Assembly (NCBI GenBank): GCA_963580285.1
Contig: OY757025.1
Coordinates: 121,989,223 to 122,053,222 of the forward strand
Origin: Lucinisca nassula
Taxonomy: Eukaryota > Mollusca > Bivalvia > Lucinida > Lucinidae
Direction: 5' to 3'
Length of the DNA stretch: 64,000 nt
Of the stretch, positions 41,013-51,962 are shown piece after piece (the stretch's first letter is position 1; each line of letters starts with the position of its first letter). A program made the translations under genes and the position numbers. Under the pieces are notes generated by a model. That model saw only the letters and a list, made by a program, of their open reading frames with translations. It had not been told where the DNA came from and did not search any database.

Positions 41013-41350
41013 GGCCAATGGCCAGGCTTATACATAAGCGGTATGCCACTGTCATCAGAAACAGACAACCGCCCTTCTTGAATCAGTATGTGTATGTGTG
41101 TGTATGGGGGGGGGGAGACTTATATATAGTAGTTACCTGACTGTCATGTATATTATGTATACTACAATCCTACCTTTTTGTTCGATTCGTGACGAGGTCA
41201 TCAATGTATTTTAAACATAAATATTACATTAAGCACCTATTATGTAAATTATAAGATATTTTAGTATTCATACACTACTGTTGACCCGAATATAGTAGTA
41301 TATAAGAAAAAATATACCTGTCGGGTTGTAACCCAACATTTTGTGTGATC
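41013..41350. other. SINE-T fragment and unassigned DNA
   Basis: ACATAAGCGGTATGCCACTG...CGCCCTTCTTGAATCAG (41032-41088) is a minus-strand SINE-T fragment. The remainder, including a G9 run at 41106, is unassigned. Confidence 0.45.
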
Positions 41351-41418
41351 GAAATCAAAGCACCGACAGCACTGCTTCGTCGATTGTCTCTGAGTGTATA
41401 GGCTGGGAAAATGACCCT

Positions 41419-41698
41419 CATCACGAAAACACGCCTATATGATTTTGACCCCCTCGAATCCCATTTTATATAGTAAAACTGGGGTTTGCATGGGTAAACC
41501 TTATTTTACTTATTTCTGCTGTAAGATATAGATTGTGGGTACTCGTTAGAACCGCCTCGATGAGGCGGTTCTAACGAGTACCCACAATCTATATTTTGAG
41601 CAGAAATAAGAAAAATATCACAATTTTTCATCTGAAAATTTTCATTTTTTTCGGCGATTAATGTTTAAATGTATTTGTATAGGCGTGTTTTCGTAATG
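41419..41698. mobile_element. MITE family D, well preserved
   Basis: CATCACGAAAACACGCCTAT to ATAGGCGTGTTTTCGTAATG. The central hairpin arms (GTGGGTACTCGTTAGAACCG) are perfect. Confidence 0.92.
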
Positions 41699-41774
41699 TG
41701 AACAGGTCTTTTACTGTTTCATTTAATCCTTAAATTCCTTTAGTGTAAGCAAACAGTGTAGACCCTGATAAGTA

Positions 41775-42068
41775 GCCCCAGCCCATCGGGGCTTGAAGAA
41801 ATAGATGGGCTGCATGGTGCTTCCATGCAGAGCTGAAACCGACCCGGACACGAGTACTGGTAAACCGCTTAGAGGATCTAAGCCTGCCTAGGCAATGCGG
41901 TGCGAGTCGGTCCGTCCATGCTTATAAACCCTATTGGTTTCATTGGGCGGCAGGGCTCGAGATGTAATTTCATCTCAACGTCGGGTAAAGTCCCGCAAAA
42001 TTGGAAGCAACGTCTACAAAATGACCTTTACAGTGTTGACGGGGATGTTACACCTCAAATCAAACAAA
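41775..42068 (+). repeat. SINE-1, unit 1 of a triplicated block
   Basis: Inserted after GCAAACAGTGTAGACCCTGAT and followed by the other half of the core (GACGTCGCGATATGCGGCGTC). The tail reads GATGTTACACCTCAAATC. Confidence 0.88.
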
Positions 42069-42156
42069 CAAACATGACCCTGATAAGACGTCGCGATATG
42101 CGGCGTCTGATCTGGTTCGTCACTGTTTGACAGTGCCTCATTATACGAGCCCAATA

Positions 42157-42450
42157 GCCCCCGCCCATCGGGGCTTGAAGAAATAGATAGGCTGCATGGT
42201 GCTTCCAGGCAGAGCTGAAACCGACCCGCACACGAGTACTGGTAAACCGCTTAGAAGATCTAAGCCTGCCCAGGCAATGCGGTGCGAGTCGGTCCGTCCA
42301 TGCTTATAAACCCTATTGGTTTCATTGGGCGGCAGGGCTTGAGATGTAATTTCATCTCAAGGTCGGGTAAAGTCCCGCAAAATTGGAAGCAACGTCTACA
42401 AAATGACCTTTACAGTGTTGACGGGGATGTTACACCTCAAATCAAACAAA
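42157..42450 (+). repeat. SINE-1, unit 2 of a triplicated block
   Basis: 382 bp downstream of unit 1, nearly identical including the GTTACACC tail variant and the half core, so it arose by tandem duplication rather than independent insertion. Confidence 0.9.
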
Positions 42451-42821
42451 CAAACATGACCCTGATAAGACGTCGCGATATGCGGCGTCTGATCTGGTTC
42501 GTCACTGTTTGCCAATGCCTCATCATTACACGAGCCCAGTCCAGATTTTACTATTTACACAACGCCCTGTCATCACTGCCTGGAATAAGATTACAGCCCT
42601 GAAATCGACCTGCATTTTGCGCATGACCAGTGATAGCCACGTGGACAATAGCAGCCGAGAAGCTTCTGTACTTAGTAACTTTGGGTTGATTGATAAACAA
42701 TCAATCCTCCGAAAGGTGAAATATGGCTCGAATATTAAAGATGTGTTTTATCATGGCAAGATTAAAGATATTTTATTATTATTACAAATGTATCATCATC
42801 ATCATCATGATTATTATTATT

Positions 42822-43000
42822 ATACGGCTCTTTAAAGATTATTTCACTCATGTCTGGCCCATCGTTAATCGGTGGGGGCGAAAACTGGAGTACCCGGAGA
42901 AAATCACCTGACCTTCCGTTGCAGAAATTGGCGTCTCACACGTCTCGTCTCACATGTGGTGAGAGACGTAATGAGTCCACTAGGCCACGGAGGCCCGTCA
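42822..43000 (-). repeat. SINE-U, near full length
   Basis: On the minus strand: GGGCCTCCGTGGCCTAGTGG (tRNA-like head), then GACGCCAATTTCTGCAACGG, CTCCGGGTACTCCAGTTTTC and an (ATA)n-like tail. Confidence 0.8.
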
Positions 43001-43112
43001 TATTTGATTTAAAATTAGAAATTGTCATGATTCTCTATTTTGCCTGGCAGCAAACGAGTATCCACACTCTACATACCCACAATCGACGTTTATGAAATAA
43101 ATAGCATAATGT

Positions 43113-43213
43113 ACAGTGAAATTCCTATAATACATTGTAAGACCACCTTTTGGACTGTTCAAAAGTGGTCTTTAAGGTGGTCTCTTTCTGGAAGACACTG
43201 AAGTTCCAAAGGT
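43113..43213. mobile_element. MITE family K, partial
   Basis: CAGTGAAATTCCTATAATAC then AAGACCACCTTTTGGACTGT, with a shortened palindrome. Confidence 0.65.
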
Positions 43214-43269
43214 GGATCTGCGGCTCCTGATCTGGGTCTTCACTGTTTGCCAATGCCTCGTCATTACAC

Positions 43270-43570
43270 GAGCCCCTCCCATCGGGGCTTGAAGAAATAG
43301 ATGGGTTGCATGATGCTCCGACGCTGAGCTGAAACCGACCCGCACACGAGTACTGGTAAACCGCTTAGAGGATCTAAGCCTGCCCAGGCAATGCGGTGCG
43401 AGTCGGTCCGCCCATGCTTATAAACCCTATTGGTTTTATTGGGCGGCAGGGCTTGAGATGTCATTTCATCTCAATGTCGGGTAAAGGTCCCGCAAAATTG
43501 GAAGCAACGTCTCCATAATGACCTCAACAGTGTTGACGGGGACGTTAAACCTCAAACCAAACAAACAAAC
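43270..43570 (+). repeat. SINE-1, third unit
   Basis: Again preceded by CTGTTTGCCAATGCCTCGTC and followed by GACCCTGATAAGACGCCGCG, as in units 1 and 2, but more diverged (GACGTTAAACCTCAAACC tail). Confidence 0.88.
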
Positions 43571-43917
43571 CAGACCCTGATAAGACGCCGCGATCAATTG
43601 TCATTTAAAGCTGATTATGTAGGCTCAGATCTGGGTGTATCAACAGTAGACAATGTGAATCCAGCATTTACCAAAGCTAAATCGCCCCGTTTTTAGAGGG
43701 ACTTTGTTGACAAAAAAGTCACGTTAATAGTTGGAAGTAACGAGTTATTTCCCTTTTTACATGTAAAATGGACGAAGTTTCATTTTATACGATTATACAC
43801 ACGTGAGCTTAAATAGTGTCTGTCACATCCCCGGAACTGGCATTTTTTTCTTCCTTCCTATTACTAGTCCAATGTGGGCGCTCGTTAGAACTACCTGATT
43901 GAGGCGGTTTTAACGAG
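43571..43917. other. Unassigned DNA with a D fragment
   Basis: A partial D hairpin (GTGGGCGCTCGTTAGAACTA) is at about 43873-43917. Confidence 0.4.
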
Positions 43918-44228
43918 TTTTGTTGTTTGATTGAGGTTTAATGTGTACGTGTCACCAGTAACAATTCTGATAATGTCCCCGTCAACATTATTTAGGTCAT
44001 TTTGGAGACACTGCTTCCAATTTTGTGGGACTTTCACCCGACATTGAGATCAACTGACACCTCAAGCCCATCACTCAATTAAACCAATAGGTTTATATGC
44101 ATGGACGGTCTGACTCGCTCCACTTTTCATAGGCAGGCTTAGACCTTATAAGTGGTTTACCAGTAGTTTAAGCTCTGCGTGGAAGCAACATACAGCCCAA
44201 TCTATTTCTTCAAGCCCCGATGGGCGGG
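43918..44228 (-). repeat. SINE-1 with a 40-bp internal insertion
   Basis: GAGGTTTAATGTGTACGTGTCACC...TAATGTCCCCGTCAACA: extra bases lie between two halves of the tail block. The head ends CCGATGGGCGGGGTC. Confidence 0.8.
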
Positions 44229-44299
44229 GTCAAAGCGACTTTGTTTACCGAAAAGTTGTTAGTAGGTAGTAGCGAGTTATTTCCCTTTTACATGTAAAA

Positions 44300-44605
44300 T
44301 GGCGGCAGATTAATTACGATAATACACGCCTGAGCTAAAATGTCATATCACCAGAACTAGCATTTTTTTTTCCGAAGAAAATTTGCGATGTTTTTCTTAG
44401 TTCTATTCCAAACATAGATTTTGCGTACTCGTTAGAACCGCCTCAATGTGGGTGCTCGTTAGAACCGCCTCATTGAGGCGGTTCTAACGAGTACCCACAA
44501 TCTATAATATGAACAAAAAAAATAAGGAAAATAATATTTACCCTGTAAACCCCAATCTCTTTGTAAAGTGGGGTTGACAGGGGTGATTTTTACACGGATC
44601 TGATG
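44300..44605. mobile_element. MITE family D with partly duplicated centre
   Basis: ATTACGATAATACACGCCTG to GTGATTTTTACACGGATCTG. GCTCGTTAGAACCGCCTCA is repeated in the left arm (44423 and 44453). Confidence 0.75.
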
Positions 44606-44973
44606 GCTGGGTACATCATTTCCAGTGGCGATTGCAGAGGGATACCCGAGGGTGAGTGTTGCAGTCGAACCCAATTTGGTTGAAATGATTATAGAAGCCC
44701 GACATGTCATGAAATTTTACCCTTCATAAAGTTACGTGCATCAACCTTCTCAACCCTGTAGACACGTAAAGATACGTATACAAACAGTTTAGATCCAGCT
44801 AAGATGTTTTGGAAAATGGCTGTTTCCTAATCAGAAGGTGTCTACTTCAGAAATTTAAGGAGTGAAAGGTTGAAATTCAAACCCAAATCTGTGAGCCTTA
44901 ACTCCTTGTTCAAAGTTCGGGATCAGCCACCCCCTAAATTTCTATATTTTTCGGACATTTTCTTCACTTATAT
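44606..44973. other. Unassigned DNA
   Basis: No repeat family or convincing frame seen. Confidence 0.3.
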
Positions 44974-44974
44974 A

Positions 44975-45168
44975 CAGTCAAATTCCGCTAAAATTAAGAC
45001 TAAATCTTATTTAAAAAGCTTATTTAGAAGGGTGCAGTTATTCTTTCTTTGTGTTTTCTGCCCACAGTGTCCCCTGATCAGGGACCACCTTTGGGACTGT
45101 TCAAAAGTGGTCTTAAATACCACTTTTGAACAGTCCCAAAGGTGGTCTTAATATAGGAAGTTTACTGT
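44975..45168. mobile_element. MITE family K, complete
   Basis: Reference copy. TA-CAGTCAAATTCCGC on the left and GGAAGTTTACTG-TA on the right. The perfect central palindrome is GACCACCTTTGGGACTGTTC plus AAAAGTGGTCTT. TA flanks and CAGT ends fit a Tc1/mariner/pogo-type MITE. Confidence 0.85.
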
Positions 45169-45183
45169 ATATTCTATATCAGG

Positions 45184-45309
45184 ATCCAGGGGCCGCAGGA
45201 TCGATCCCGGGCTTCTCCAGACTTTCGGATGAGTCTTTAAACCGAGGTCCCGTCTCCATATGACCTTAGCTGTTGGTGGGACGTAAAACCTAAACACTCA
45301 CTCACTCAC
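45184..45309 (+). repeat. SINE-Q, 5'-truncated
   Basis: Starts at GGGGCCGCAGGATCGATCCC and ends AAACACTCACTCACTCAC. TCTATATCAGGA on both sides is the target duplication. Confidence 0.88.
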
Positions 45310-45598
45310 TCTATATCAGGAGCGTGGACTGGGTTATAGACCTCGGAAAATGTTAAAGTTTGCTTAGCAGAACATATTGCATAAATGACATCAAGATAAC
45401 ATAACCTTGTCACATAGCCATTTCTTTCCTGACTGCAAAATGGCATTTTTTAAATTTTATTTTTTGATGAAATAATGTGACAGTTGTAAATATAGATAGA
45501 ACCGCCTATAACGGGCTAGCCACATTCTAGATTTATGAGCAAAAATAAGGAAACTGATATATACCCCTGTAAACCCAATTACTTTTTTTCTATATATT
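45310..45598. other. Unassigned DNA with a D fragment
   Basis: AGATAGAACCGCCTATAACG at 45494-45513 is a degenerate D centre. Confidence 0.4.
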
Positions 45599-45599
45599 A

Positions 45600-45832
45600 C
45601 GTCCCCGTCAACACAATTTAGGTTACTTCAAATTTTGTGGGACTTGACCCGATATTCACAGAGATAAAATGACATCTCAAGCCCATCAATAGAGCTTATG
45701 CATTGGACTGTCTGACACGCACCAAGTTGCCTGCTTCTAAGCGGTTTACCATTTACTCTTGTGCGGTTAGTTTCAGCTCTGCGTAGAAGCACCATTTCTC
45801 CAAGCCCTGATGGGCGAGGGCCAAAGTATGGG
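45600..45832 (-). repeat. SINE-1, internally deleted, block unit 1
   Basis: GTCCCCGTCAACACAATTTAGG to CAAGCCCTGATGGGCGAGGG. Followed by ATGGGCTTGAAAAGATGATG, as is the next copy. Confidence 0.78.
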
Positions 45833-45894
45833 CTTGAAAAGATGATGGACATTTCACATGAGATCAAAATGTCATGATCAAGTTTAGGCGTTTT

Positions 45895-46178
45895 GAGGTT
45901 TAACGTCCCCGTCAGCACTGTAAATGTCATTTTGGAGACGTTGCTTTCAATTTTGTGGTACTTTTACCCGACATTGAGATATAATGGCATCTCAAGCCCT
46001 GTCGCCCAACGAAACCAATAGGGTTTATTAGCATGGACGGTCCGACTCCCATCGCTTTGCCTGGGCAGGCTTAGATCTTCTAAGCGGTTTTCCAGTACCC
46101 GTGTGCGGTTATTTCAGCTCTGAGTTGAAGCACCATGTAGCCCATCTATTTATCCAAGCCCTGATGGGCGAGGGCCAA
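45895..46178 (-). repeat. SINE-1, block unit 2
   Basis: Followed by the same ~70-bp segment (ATGGGCTTGAAAAGATGATG...ATCAAGTTTAGG) as unit 1: a tandem duplication of SINE plus flank. Confidence 0.88.
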
Positions 46179-46394
46179 AACATGGGCTTGAAAAGATGAT
46201 GGACATGTCACATGAGTTCCAAATGTCATCATCAAGTTTAGGAGTGACCAAAAAAGAAACATGCAAGCTACATGTCAGTTGCTCAGGGAAATAATCATAC
46301 AAAGTGTCAAACATATAACTGCTAAACATGTTAATGTACGAATTTAGCAATTTCATGGTTATAAAATCATGTAAACACTATTTTTGTTGTTTAA

Positions 46395-46615
46395 CCCTTT
46401 TGTACCAAATGGAATCTTCCTCCTTATATATAGCAGAAGTGTATTTCAAAATATAGGGGTGTCAGGTTTTGTTTTCATCAAAATTTCTTTGGAAAATGAC
46501 TGACATTTTTAGAAAACAGTGGAGGCCCTGATCAGACGCCGCGTTCTGCGGCGTCTGATCTGGGCCTGCACGGTTTGCCAGGGTACCCGTTTACGGGTTT
46601 CTGGTATTAAAAGGG
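46395..46615. mobile_element. MITE family A, complete
   Basis: TTAA at 46391-46394 and 46616-46619. The ends CCCTTTTGTACC and GGTATTAAAAGGG are inverted. The core is at 46513-46580. Confidence 0.92.
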
Positions 46616-46769
46616 TTAACACCGTCTACTGCACACGGTGTCGAAACCTTTATTTCGAGAGAAAAAAGTGCAACTATTCTATATCCATTTATAAGAATAT
46701 GCAATTTACACTTTGTTGTGTCTTTTTGTAATTGATATTTGTCCGGTATGCATATAAATGTATATTTTA

Positions 46770-47130
46770 ATCAAAGCACTGACAACACGGGTGGGTCGAT
46801 TGTCTCTGAGTGTAGGCTGAAAAAAGGCCCTGAACGGGGACTTACACTGTTTCGTTTAAACCTTTATTTCCTGTCATGTATGTAAACAGTATAGACCCTG
46901 ATTGGACGCATAACTGTTTGCCAATGTCCCAGCACACACGCCGAGTCAATGTTTTACAATAAACTCTGATGTCACAACGGCAAAAGTTGCGCAACAACCG
47001 TTACCTGGATTTTCTACAATAGTCACGTGGACATCAGCAATGAAGCGCTTCTGTTCTTAGTAACACTGTGTCGACTGACAAACAATTTACCCCAAAACTA
47101 TGAGCTTTGTGGCACTAAGTCCGATATACA
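46770..47130. mobile_element. Family M
   Basis: ATCAAAGCACTGACAACACG, TCTCTGAGTGTAGGCTG, a degenerate core, CTCTGATGTCACAACGGC, ATAGTCACGTGGACATCAGC. Confidence 0.7.
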
Positions 47131-47279
47131 CGTATTTCTCTTACTTGTCAAGGGAATCTTCCAAGGGAATGCCATGTTTTGGGTAGATTGTTGATCAATC
47201 GATCCTTTGTTACTAGTGAATTAGACTGATATCAGTCCTAGATGTTAATGGTTTTGTCCATGCTTGCCACATTTTATCA

Positions 47280-47605
<326 letters not shown>

Positions 47606-47607
<2 letters not shown>

Positions 47608-47995
47608 AGTAAGGGGAAAAAGGGAAGGGGTATATTTTTATTCATCTAAGGATTACTTAATAAAAAAGTCTCATTTCAACAGACTTTATAAGTCTACTAA
47701 TGAATCTGAGTTATACTGTTATTATCCACGTGACTATCGTTGACCAATGAGGTTCAACCGCGCATATTGCGTTTGAACCCTATAAAGATAACGGTTATTT
47801 ATTCCCTTCGCTGTGACGTCAACACTGCTGTTTATAGAGGACCATTTTTGGTCGATTGTTTATCAATCGATCCAACAAAGCTACTTACTACAGAAGCTTT
47901 CCGCCTGCCATTGTCCACGTGACTATCGCTGACCATGTGAAAGAATCCAGATGCCGGTTATATTTATAGCAGCGCTAGTCTTCTCCTTGTAACGT
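47606..47995. other. Unassigned DNA with a family M-like segment
   Basis: GTTTATCAATCGATCC and TTGTCCACGTGACTATCGCT (47855-47935) resemble the right half of M. CCAAT (47741), TATAAAG (47781) and a TGACGTCA-like site (47813) occur but prove no promoter. Confidence 0.4.
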
Positions 47996-47999
47996 CTGT

Positions 48000-48125
48000 G
48001 TGAGTGAGGGAGTATTTGAATGTTACGTCCCACCAAGCAAGGTCATACGGAGACGGGACCTCGGTTTTAAGACTAATCCGAAAGTCTGGAGAAGCCCGGG
48101 ATCCATCTGGACGTCGAGGTTTACC
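48000..48125 (-). repeat. SINE-Q, partial
   Basis: GAGTATTTGAATGTTACGTC, GGAGACGGGACCTCGGTTTT and GGAGAAGCCCGGGATCC: the 3' half of SINE-Q on the minus strand. Confidence 0.8.
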
Positions 48126-48369
48126 GGACGGAGAGCGTAAAGTGTAATCATCGTGATAAAAGCTTAATAGTTGTAGCGTCTTTGTAAACAGGGTAAATTC
48201 TGGTAGAGGGCTCGTATGACAGGGACAGTTGGAAAGACAGTAACCTACGGCCACTTCTGATTCAAATGAACAGGTTTATTGTATACGGCCTTTGTTTGAG
48301 TTTAATAGGCCATTACACTCAGAGACAACCAATCCAGCAGTACTGTCAGGTGCTTTGATTTTCAACGTC

Positions 48370-48692
48370 ATTGCTTGTTTTGTTTGATTGAGTTGTACTG
48401 TTCAGTGCTGTCGGTATGAGTGCATTTTGGAGACGTTGGGACTTTTGTTGGGACTTTAGTGAACACATTATAGGGTGGTGATGGGGGGGTGGTAGTAGGG
48501 TAGATAGGGCTGTCGTTTGCATCGCAAGCCTGTCGCAGTAACATCGGTTAGGCGGGGGGGGTGGGTGAGGGAGGCTCGCAACGATTGCCTGGGTAGGCTG
48601 AGTCTCTAGTGCGGGGTTACAGCTCTGCGTGAGGGGCGTCGGGGCGCATCATGCAGCCCATCTATTTCTTCAAGCCCCGATGGGTGGGGGCT
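48370..48692 (-). repeat. SINE-1, strongly diverged and G-rich
   Basis: Only the tail (GTTTTGTTTGATTGAG), GCATTTTGGAGACGTTGG and the head (ATCATGCAGCCCATCTATTT, CCCCGATGGGTGGGGGC) are clear. Confidence 0.75.
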
Positions 48693-48727
48693 GGCAACGT
48701 CCTTTGCCTTGATGACTTTTTTCAAAT

Positions 48728-48930
48728 CTTGGTTTTTCGGCCTTTCAAGATAATTTCAATTATTTCGAGCCGATCGTTCATCAGAGGTGGGCGAAAACCG
48801 GAGTACCTGGAGATAAAACACCTGGACTTTGCGTTTCACATGTGACCCGAGCAAGACTCGAACACGCAGATTTGAGAGACTAAATGATTACGAGTCAGCG
48901 CTCTTACACACTTGGCCACGGAGGCCCGAT
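48728..48930 (-). repeat. SINE-U, full length
   Basis: On the minus strand: GGGCCTCCGTGGCCAAGTGT (tRNA-like head), GAGCGCTGACTCGTAATC, GTGTTCGAGTCTTGC (B box), GTACTCCGGTTTTCGCCC, TTGAAAGGCCGAAAAACC. No long poly-A remains. Confidence 0.88.
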
Positions 48931-49280
48931 ACGATATTTCTTTTAAACAAATTGTGAAATGAGTAATATGTCAATCTTTTTAACAAATTCTGAAACGTAA
49001 TTATCTTTGTAATCATGGAATCTATGTTAAACAACATTTTACATATACATTTCATGTTGTTGTGAACAAGATGAATACAAAGCAAATAATAGGCGGGACA
49101 GGCATTGTATACTATTTAACCGTTGACATCTTCACTACATTTCTAATTTATGTCTAAAAACCTTGCGTATATAGCCATGAATAATTATTATTCGCACTAT
49201 GGAGAACACCGAAACCGGCCCCCTAACCTCCTAAAAAGCACAGTTTATTAGGGGAAAATAGTTTTGACATCCTCAACCAC
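48931..49280. other. Unassigned DNA
   Basis: Nothing recognised. Confidence 0.3.
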
Positions 49281-49281
49281 G

Positions 49282-49800
49282 GGCTTGGAGAAACACATTA
49301 CGCAAACACGCCTATACAAATACATTGCCCCCTTTATCGCCGAAAAAATGAACATTTTATGCTGAAAAGTCAAATATAGATTGTGGGCACTCTTTAGAAC
49401 CGCCTCATCGAGGCGGTTCTAACGAGTACCCACAATCTTTATTTTAGAGCAGAAATAAGAAAAATAAGGTATACCCCCGGAAACCCCAGTTTTACTATTT
49501 AAAAGTGGGGTTCAAGGGAGTCAAAATTATATAGGCCTATTTTCGTGATGGATTTGGCTGCGTAGAGTTCAATCCGGCCGAACTGTTGAGTACTGGTAAA
49601 CCGCGTAGAAGGTCTTAGCCTGCCCAGGAAAAGTGGTGCGAGTCGGACCGCCCCATAAGCCCTAGCGACCGGATTTCTTTGGGCGGTAGGGCTTGGGAAG
49701 TCATTGGGTTAAAGTACCACAAAACCGGAAGCAACGTCTCCAAAATGATCTAAAACGTGTTGACGGGCGTGTAATTCCTCAACACAAACGATTAAACAAT
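49282..49800 (+). repeat. SINE-1 interrupted by MITE D
   Basis: CGGGCTTGGAGAAACA before 49306 and GATTTGGCTGCGTAGAGTTC after 49550 are consecutive in SINE-1. The tail is GTGTAATTCCTCAACACAAA. Confidence 0.75.
49306..49550. mobile_element. MITE family D nested in SINE-1
   Basis: CATTACGCAAACACGCCTAT to TAGGCCTATTTTCGTGATG. No duplicated base is evident at the junction. Confidence 0.85.
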
Positions 49801-49807
49801 AAACAAA

Positions 49808-50194
49808 GGGTTACGTGAGTCGTATAACACATTCTTTCCCAGTAGGCACATGAAATAATTGTCACCTCACATCAACGTCGGTGCAACGTCGTGACGTTTA
49901 TGCAACGTCATATCTACGTCGATGCAACGTTGTTGATTTGACGTTGCCCCTGCGACGTGTGCCTGCTGGGTTTCACTTCTCCAAAATGGGTTGTGATATT
50001 TATCTAATTTATACCCCAAACAGAAGTTGTGGGTGCTCATTAGAATTGACTCATTCACGGAGACGTTCTGACGAGTTCCAGCAACATACATCTTAGAGCA
50101 GAAATAAAAAAAGAAATAGTTCACACCATTTGCAAACCCGTGTTATATGAAGTGGGTTTACAGGGGGTACATTACATGGACTTGTTAACATGAT
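49808..50194. mobile_element. MITE family D interrupted by an ACGTTG-rich element
   Basis: GTTACGTGAGTCGTATAACA on the left and ACATGGACTTGTTAACATGATG (shortened: GGACTTGTTAACATGATG) on the right. The left arm is broken at 49837 and resumes at 49971. Confidence 0.75.
49838..49970. mobile_element. CCCAGYAGGCAC-ended ACGTTG element
   Basis: The termini CCCAGTAGGCAC and GTGCCTGCTGGG are inverted. The interior is a run of ACGTC, ACGTTG and GCAACGTC motifs in both orientations. TTT on both sides is a possible target duplication within D. Confidence 0.82.
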
Positions 50195-50244
50195 GAATCG
50201 ACCTTGTAGCGCACAGTCAATGTTACAACCTCACATAACGTTCA

Positions 50245-50372
50245 CTATCAGCAGGGCAACGTCAAATCAACGTCACTGCAACGTCACGACGTTGCACCGA
50301 CGATGTGACGTTGCATAAATGTCATGACGTTGCACCAACGTTGATGTGTCGTCACAATTACGTCTTGTACCT
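50245..50372. mobile_element. Second ACGTTG element, degenerate ends
   Basis: CAGCAGGGCAACGTC to CTTGTACCTGCTGGGC, again densely packed with GACGTTGC motifs. Confidence 0.75.
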
Positions 50373-50745
50373 GCTGGGCAGCAGTGTAAACCATTGTAAA
50401 CCAAACTTCTTATAGAGAAAAGTGGAGTTTACAAGGGTATATAGTATTACTTTTACGGCCCTTAAAGTATGACATCGTTGTTTGGTCCTCATTTTTATCG
50501 CCTCAGTGAGGCATCAGTAAGCCTGTTGTAACGAGGGCCTACACTCTATGTTTGGAATTATTGCAGCTTGTTTCAGCAGAAAAGAGATGAAAAATGCAGT
50601 ATATCACAGAGACGTAATGACAGGAAAGAGGGGCTTTCTCTTCCTCTCTTCTTCACTTGTTAAGTACCTCTTCCAAGTATTATCCAATGGGGGAGGGGAA
50701 GGGATTTGTAGTGGGTATTATTTCTAAGAACCTTACTCATTTTCG
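50373..50745. other. D fragment and unassigned DNA
   Basis: AAAGTGGAGTTTACAAGGGT...CGCCTCAGTGAGGCATCAGT (50418-50520) is a degenerate D. The rest is unassigned. Confidence 0.45.
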
Positions 50746-51144
50746 ACGGTCCCCGCCTATCGGGGCTTGAAGAAATAGATGGGCTGCATTATGCTTCCAC
50801 GCAGAGCTGAAACCGACCACACACAAACCGGCCCCGATAGCTCAGTTGGTAGAGTGTCCGCTCCGGGGAACGGGAGGTCTCGGGTTCGATCCCGGGCCGC
50901 GACATACCAAAGTCGTTAAAAATGGTACTAGCTGCTCCTCGCTTGGCACTCATATTTACGGGGTAGAGCTAGGACTGGTCGATCCAGTGTCAGGATAATG
51001 TGACTGGGTGTGGTATCATGTAATGTGTCTGGGACATGATACTTCAGTGAGGCAGCACTATAAACGTGAGCATTGAGCTCCCCGTCGCAACCAGACACCG
51101 TCGTGATATGACTGAAAAATTGTTGAAAGCGACGTTAAACCCGA

Positions 51145-51226
<82 letters not shown>

Positions 51227-51470
51227 CCGCACACACGAGTACTGGTAAACCGCTTAGAGGATCTAAGTCTGTCCATGCAGGCAAAGCAGTGCGAGTCGGA
51301 CCGTCCATGTTTATAAACCCTACCGGTTTCATTGGGCGACAGGTCTCGAGGTGTCATTTCATCTCAATGTCGGGTAAAAGTCCTACAAAAATCGGAAGCA
51401 ACGTTTCCAAAATGACCTATACAGTGTTGACGGGGACGTTAAACCTCAAATCAAACAAAACAAAACTCCC
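50746..51470 (+). repeat. SINE-1 interrupted by SINE-S
   Basis: CCCGCCTATCGGGGCTTGAA to ACCGACCACACACA, then a break. It resumes CGACCGCACACACGAGTACT and ends GACGTTAAACCTCAAATC. Confidence 0.9.
50830..51224 (+). repeat. SINE-S, full length, with (CA)n tail
   Basis: GGCCCCGATAGCTCAGTTGG (A box), GGTTCGATCCC (B box, about 50883), ATGATACTTCAGTGAGGCAG, GCGACGTTAAACCCGAATTC, then a ~74-nt (CA)n run. CGACC[A/G]CACACA flanks it as the target duplication. Confidence 0.92.
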
Positions 51471-51708
51471 TTTTGAACAACAAATCGGAAATATTTCCCA
51501 ACCCACGTTATAAAAAAATCTGCTCATTTCATTTGCGCATGGAATTTGTACTGCTCATAAATCTAATGGAATTTTAGTATTCATGAACAGGATACATGTT
51601 ATAATCTGCCGGTCTGAGCATGAAAAAGAAACGCCTTGGAGGTTTTCATCTTTTGATTTAAATATGCGCAGTATTGAAGAATTGCCTGGAGTTGAACAAA
51701 AAAAAGTT

Positions 51709-51962
51709 TCTAAAACCAGGCCTGGAGCCAGTCGTGCTTAACGAGTTCGTTAGTGGTAAAATGTTAACTGTTCTAGCAAGTATATGTTCAACATCTAATA
51801 TACTATTATTTTTGCTGAAAATATTTGAGCAGCTTTTGCATTTGCAAAAGCTGCTCACATTTTTTTAGCAAAAATATTAGCATATTTGCCATACCAAATG
51901 ATCAAAGTTTTTACGATATGTTAGCTAACGACATTGTCAGTTTTGGACAACTGGCCCCAGGT
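51709..51962. mobile_element. Fold-back family F (DUP-1)
   Basis: GAGCCAGTCGTGCTTAACGA to GTTTTGGACAACTGGCCCC. Central hairpin TGAGCAGCTTTTGCA / TGCAAAAGCTGCTCA. Confidence 0.82.

Larger units (their letters stand above)
41350..42690. mobile_element. Family M with D and SINE-1 insertions
   Basis: CACCGACAGCACTGCTTCGT and TCTCTGAGTGTATAGGCTG on the left; ACGAGCCCAGTCCAGATTTT, AGCCACGTGGACAATAGCAG and GATTGATAAACAATCAATCC on the right. D sits at 41419-41698 and SINE-1 copies interrupt the core. Confidence 0.65.

Noticed and set aside
41900..42602. Repeated frames starting MRVGPSMLINPIGFI as a duplicated gene
   Set aside because: The frames lie in SINE-1; the same peptide appears wherever that SINE occurs (also near 51289 and 58519).
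47730..47830. Host promoter (CCAAT, TATAAAG, CRE-like site)
   Set aside because: No gene follows, and the adjoining sequence resembles a family M repeat.
50831..50903. tRNA gene
   Set aside because: A and B boxes are present, but the sequence continues into a SINE body with target duplications, and no cloverleaf with a proper acceptor stem was found. It is a SINE-S head.
51044..51357. Val-Cys repeat frames
   Set aside because: Translation of a (CA)n tract within SINE-S and SINE-1.
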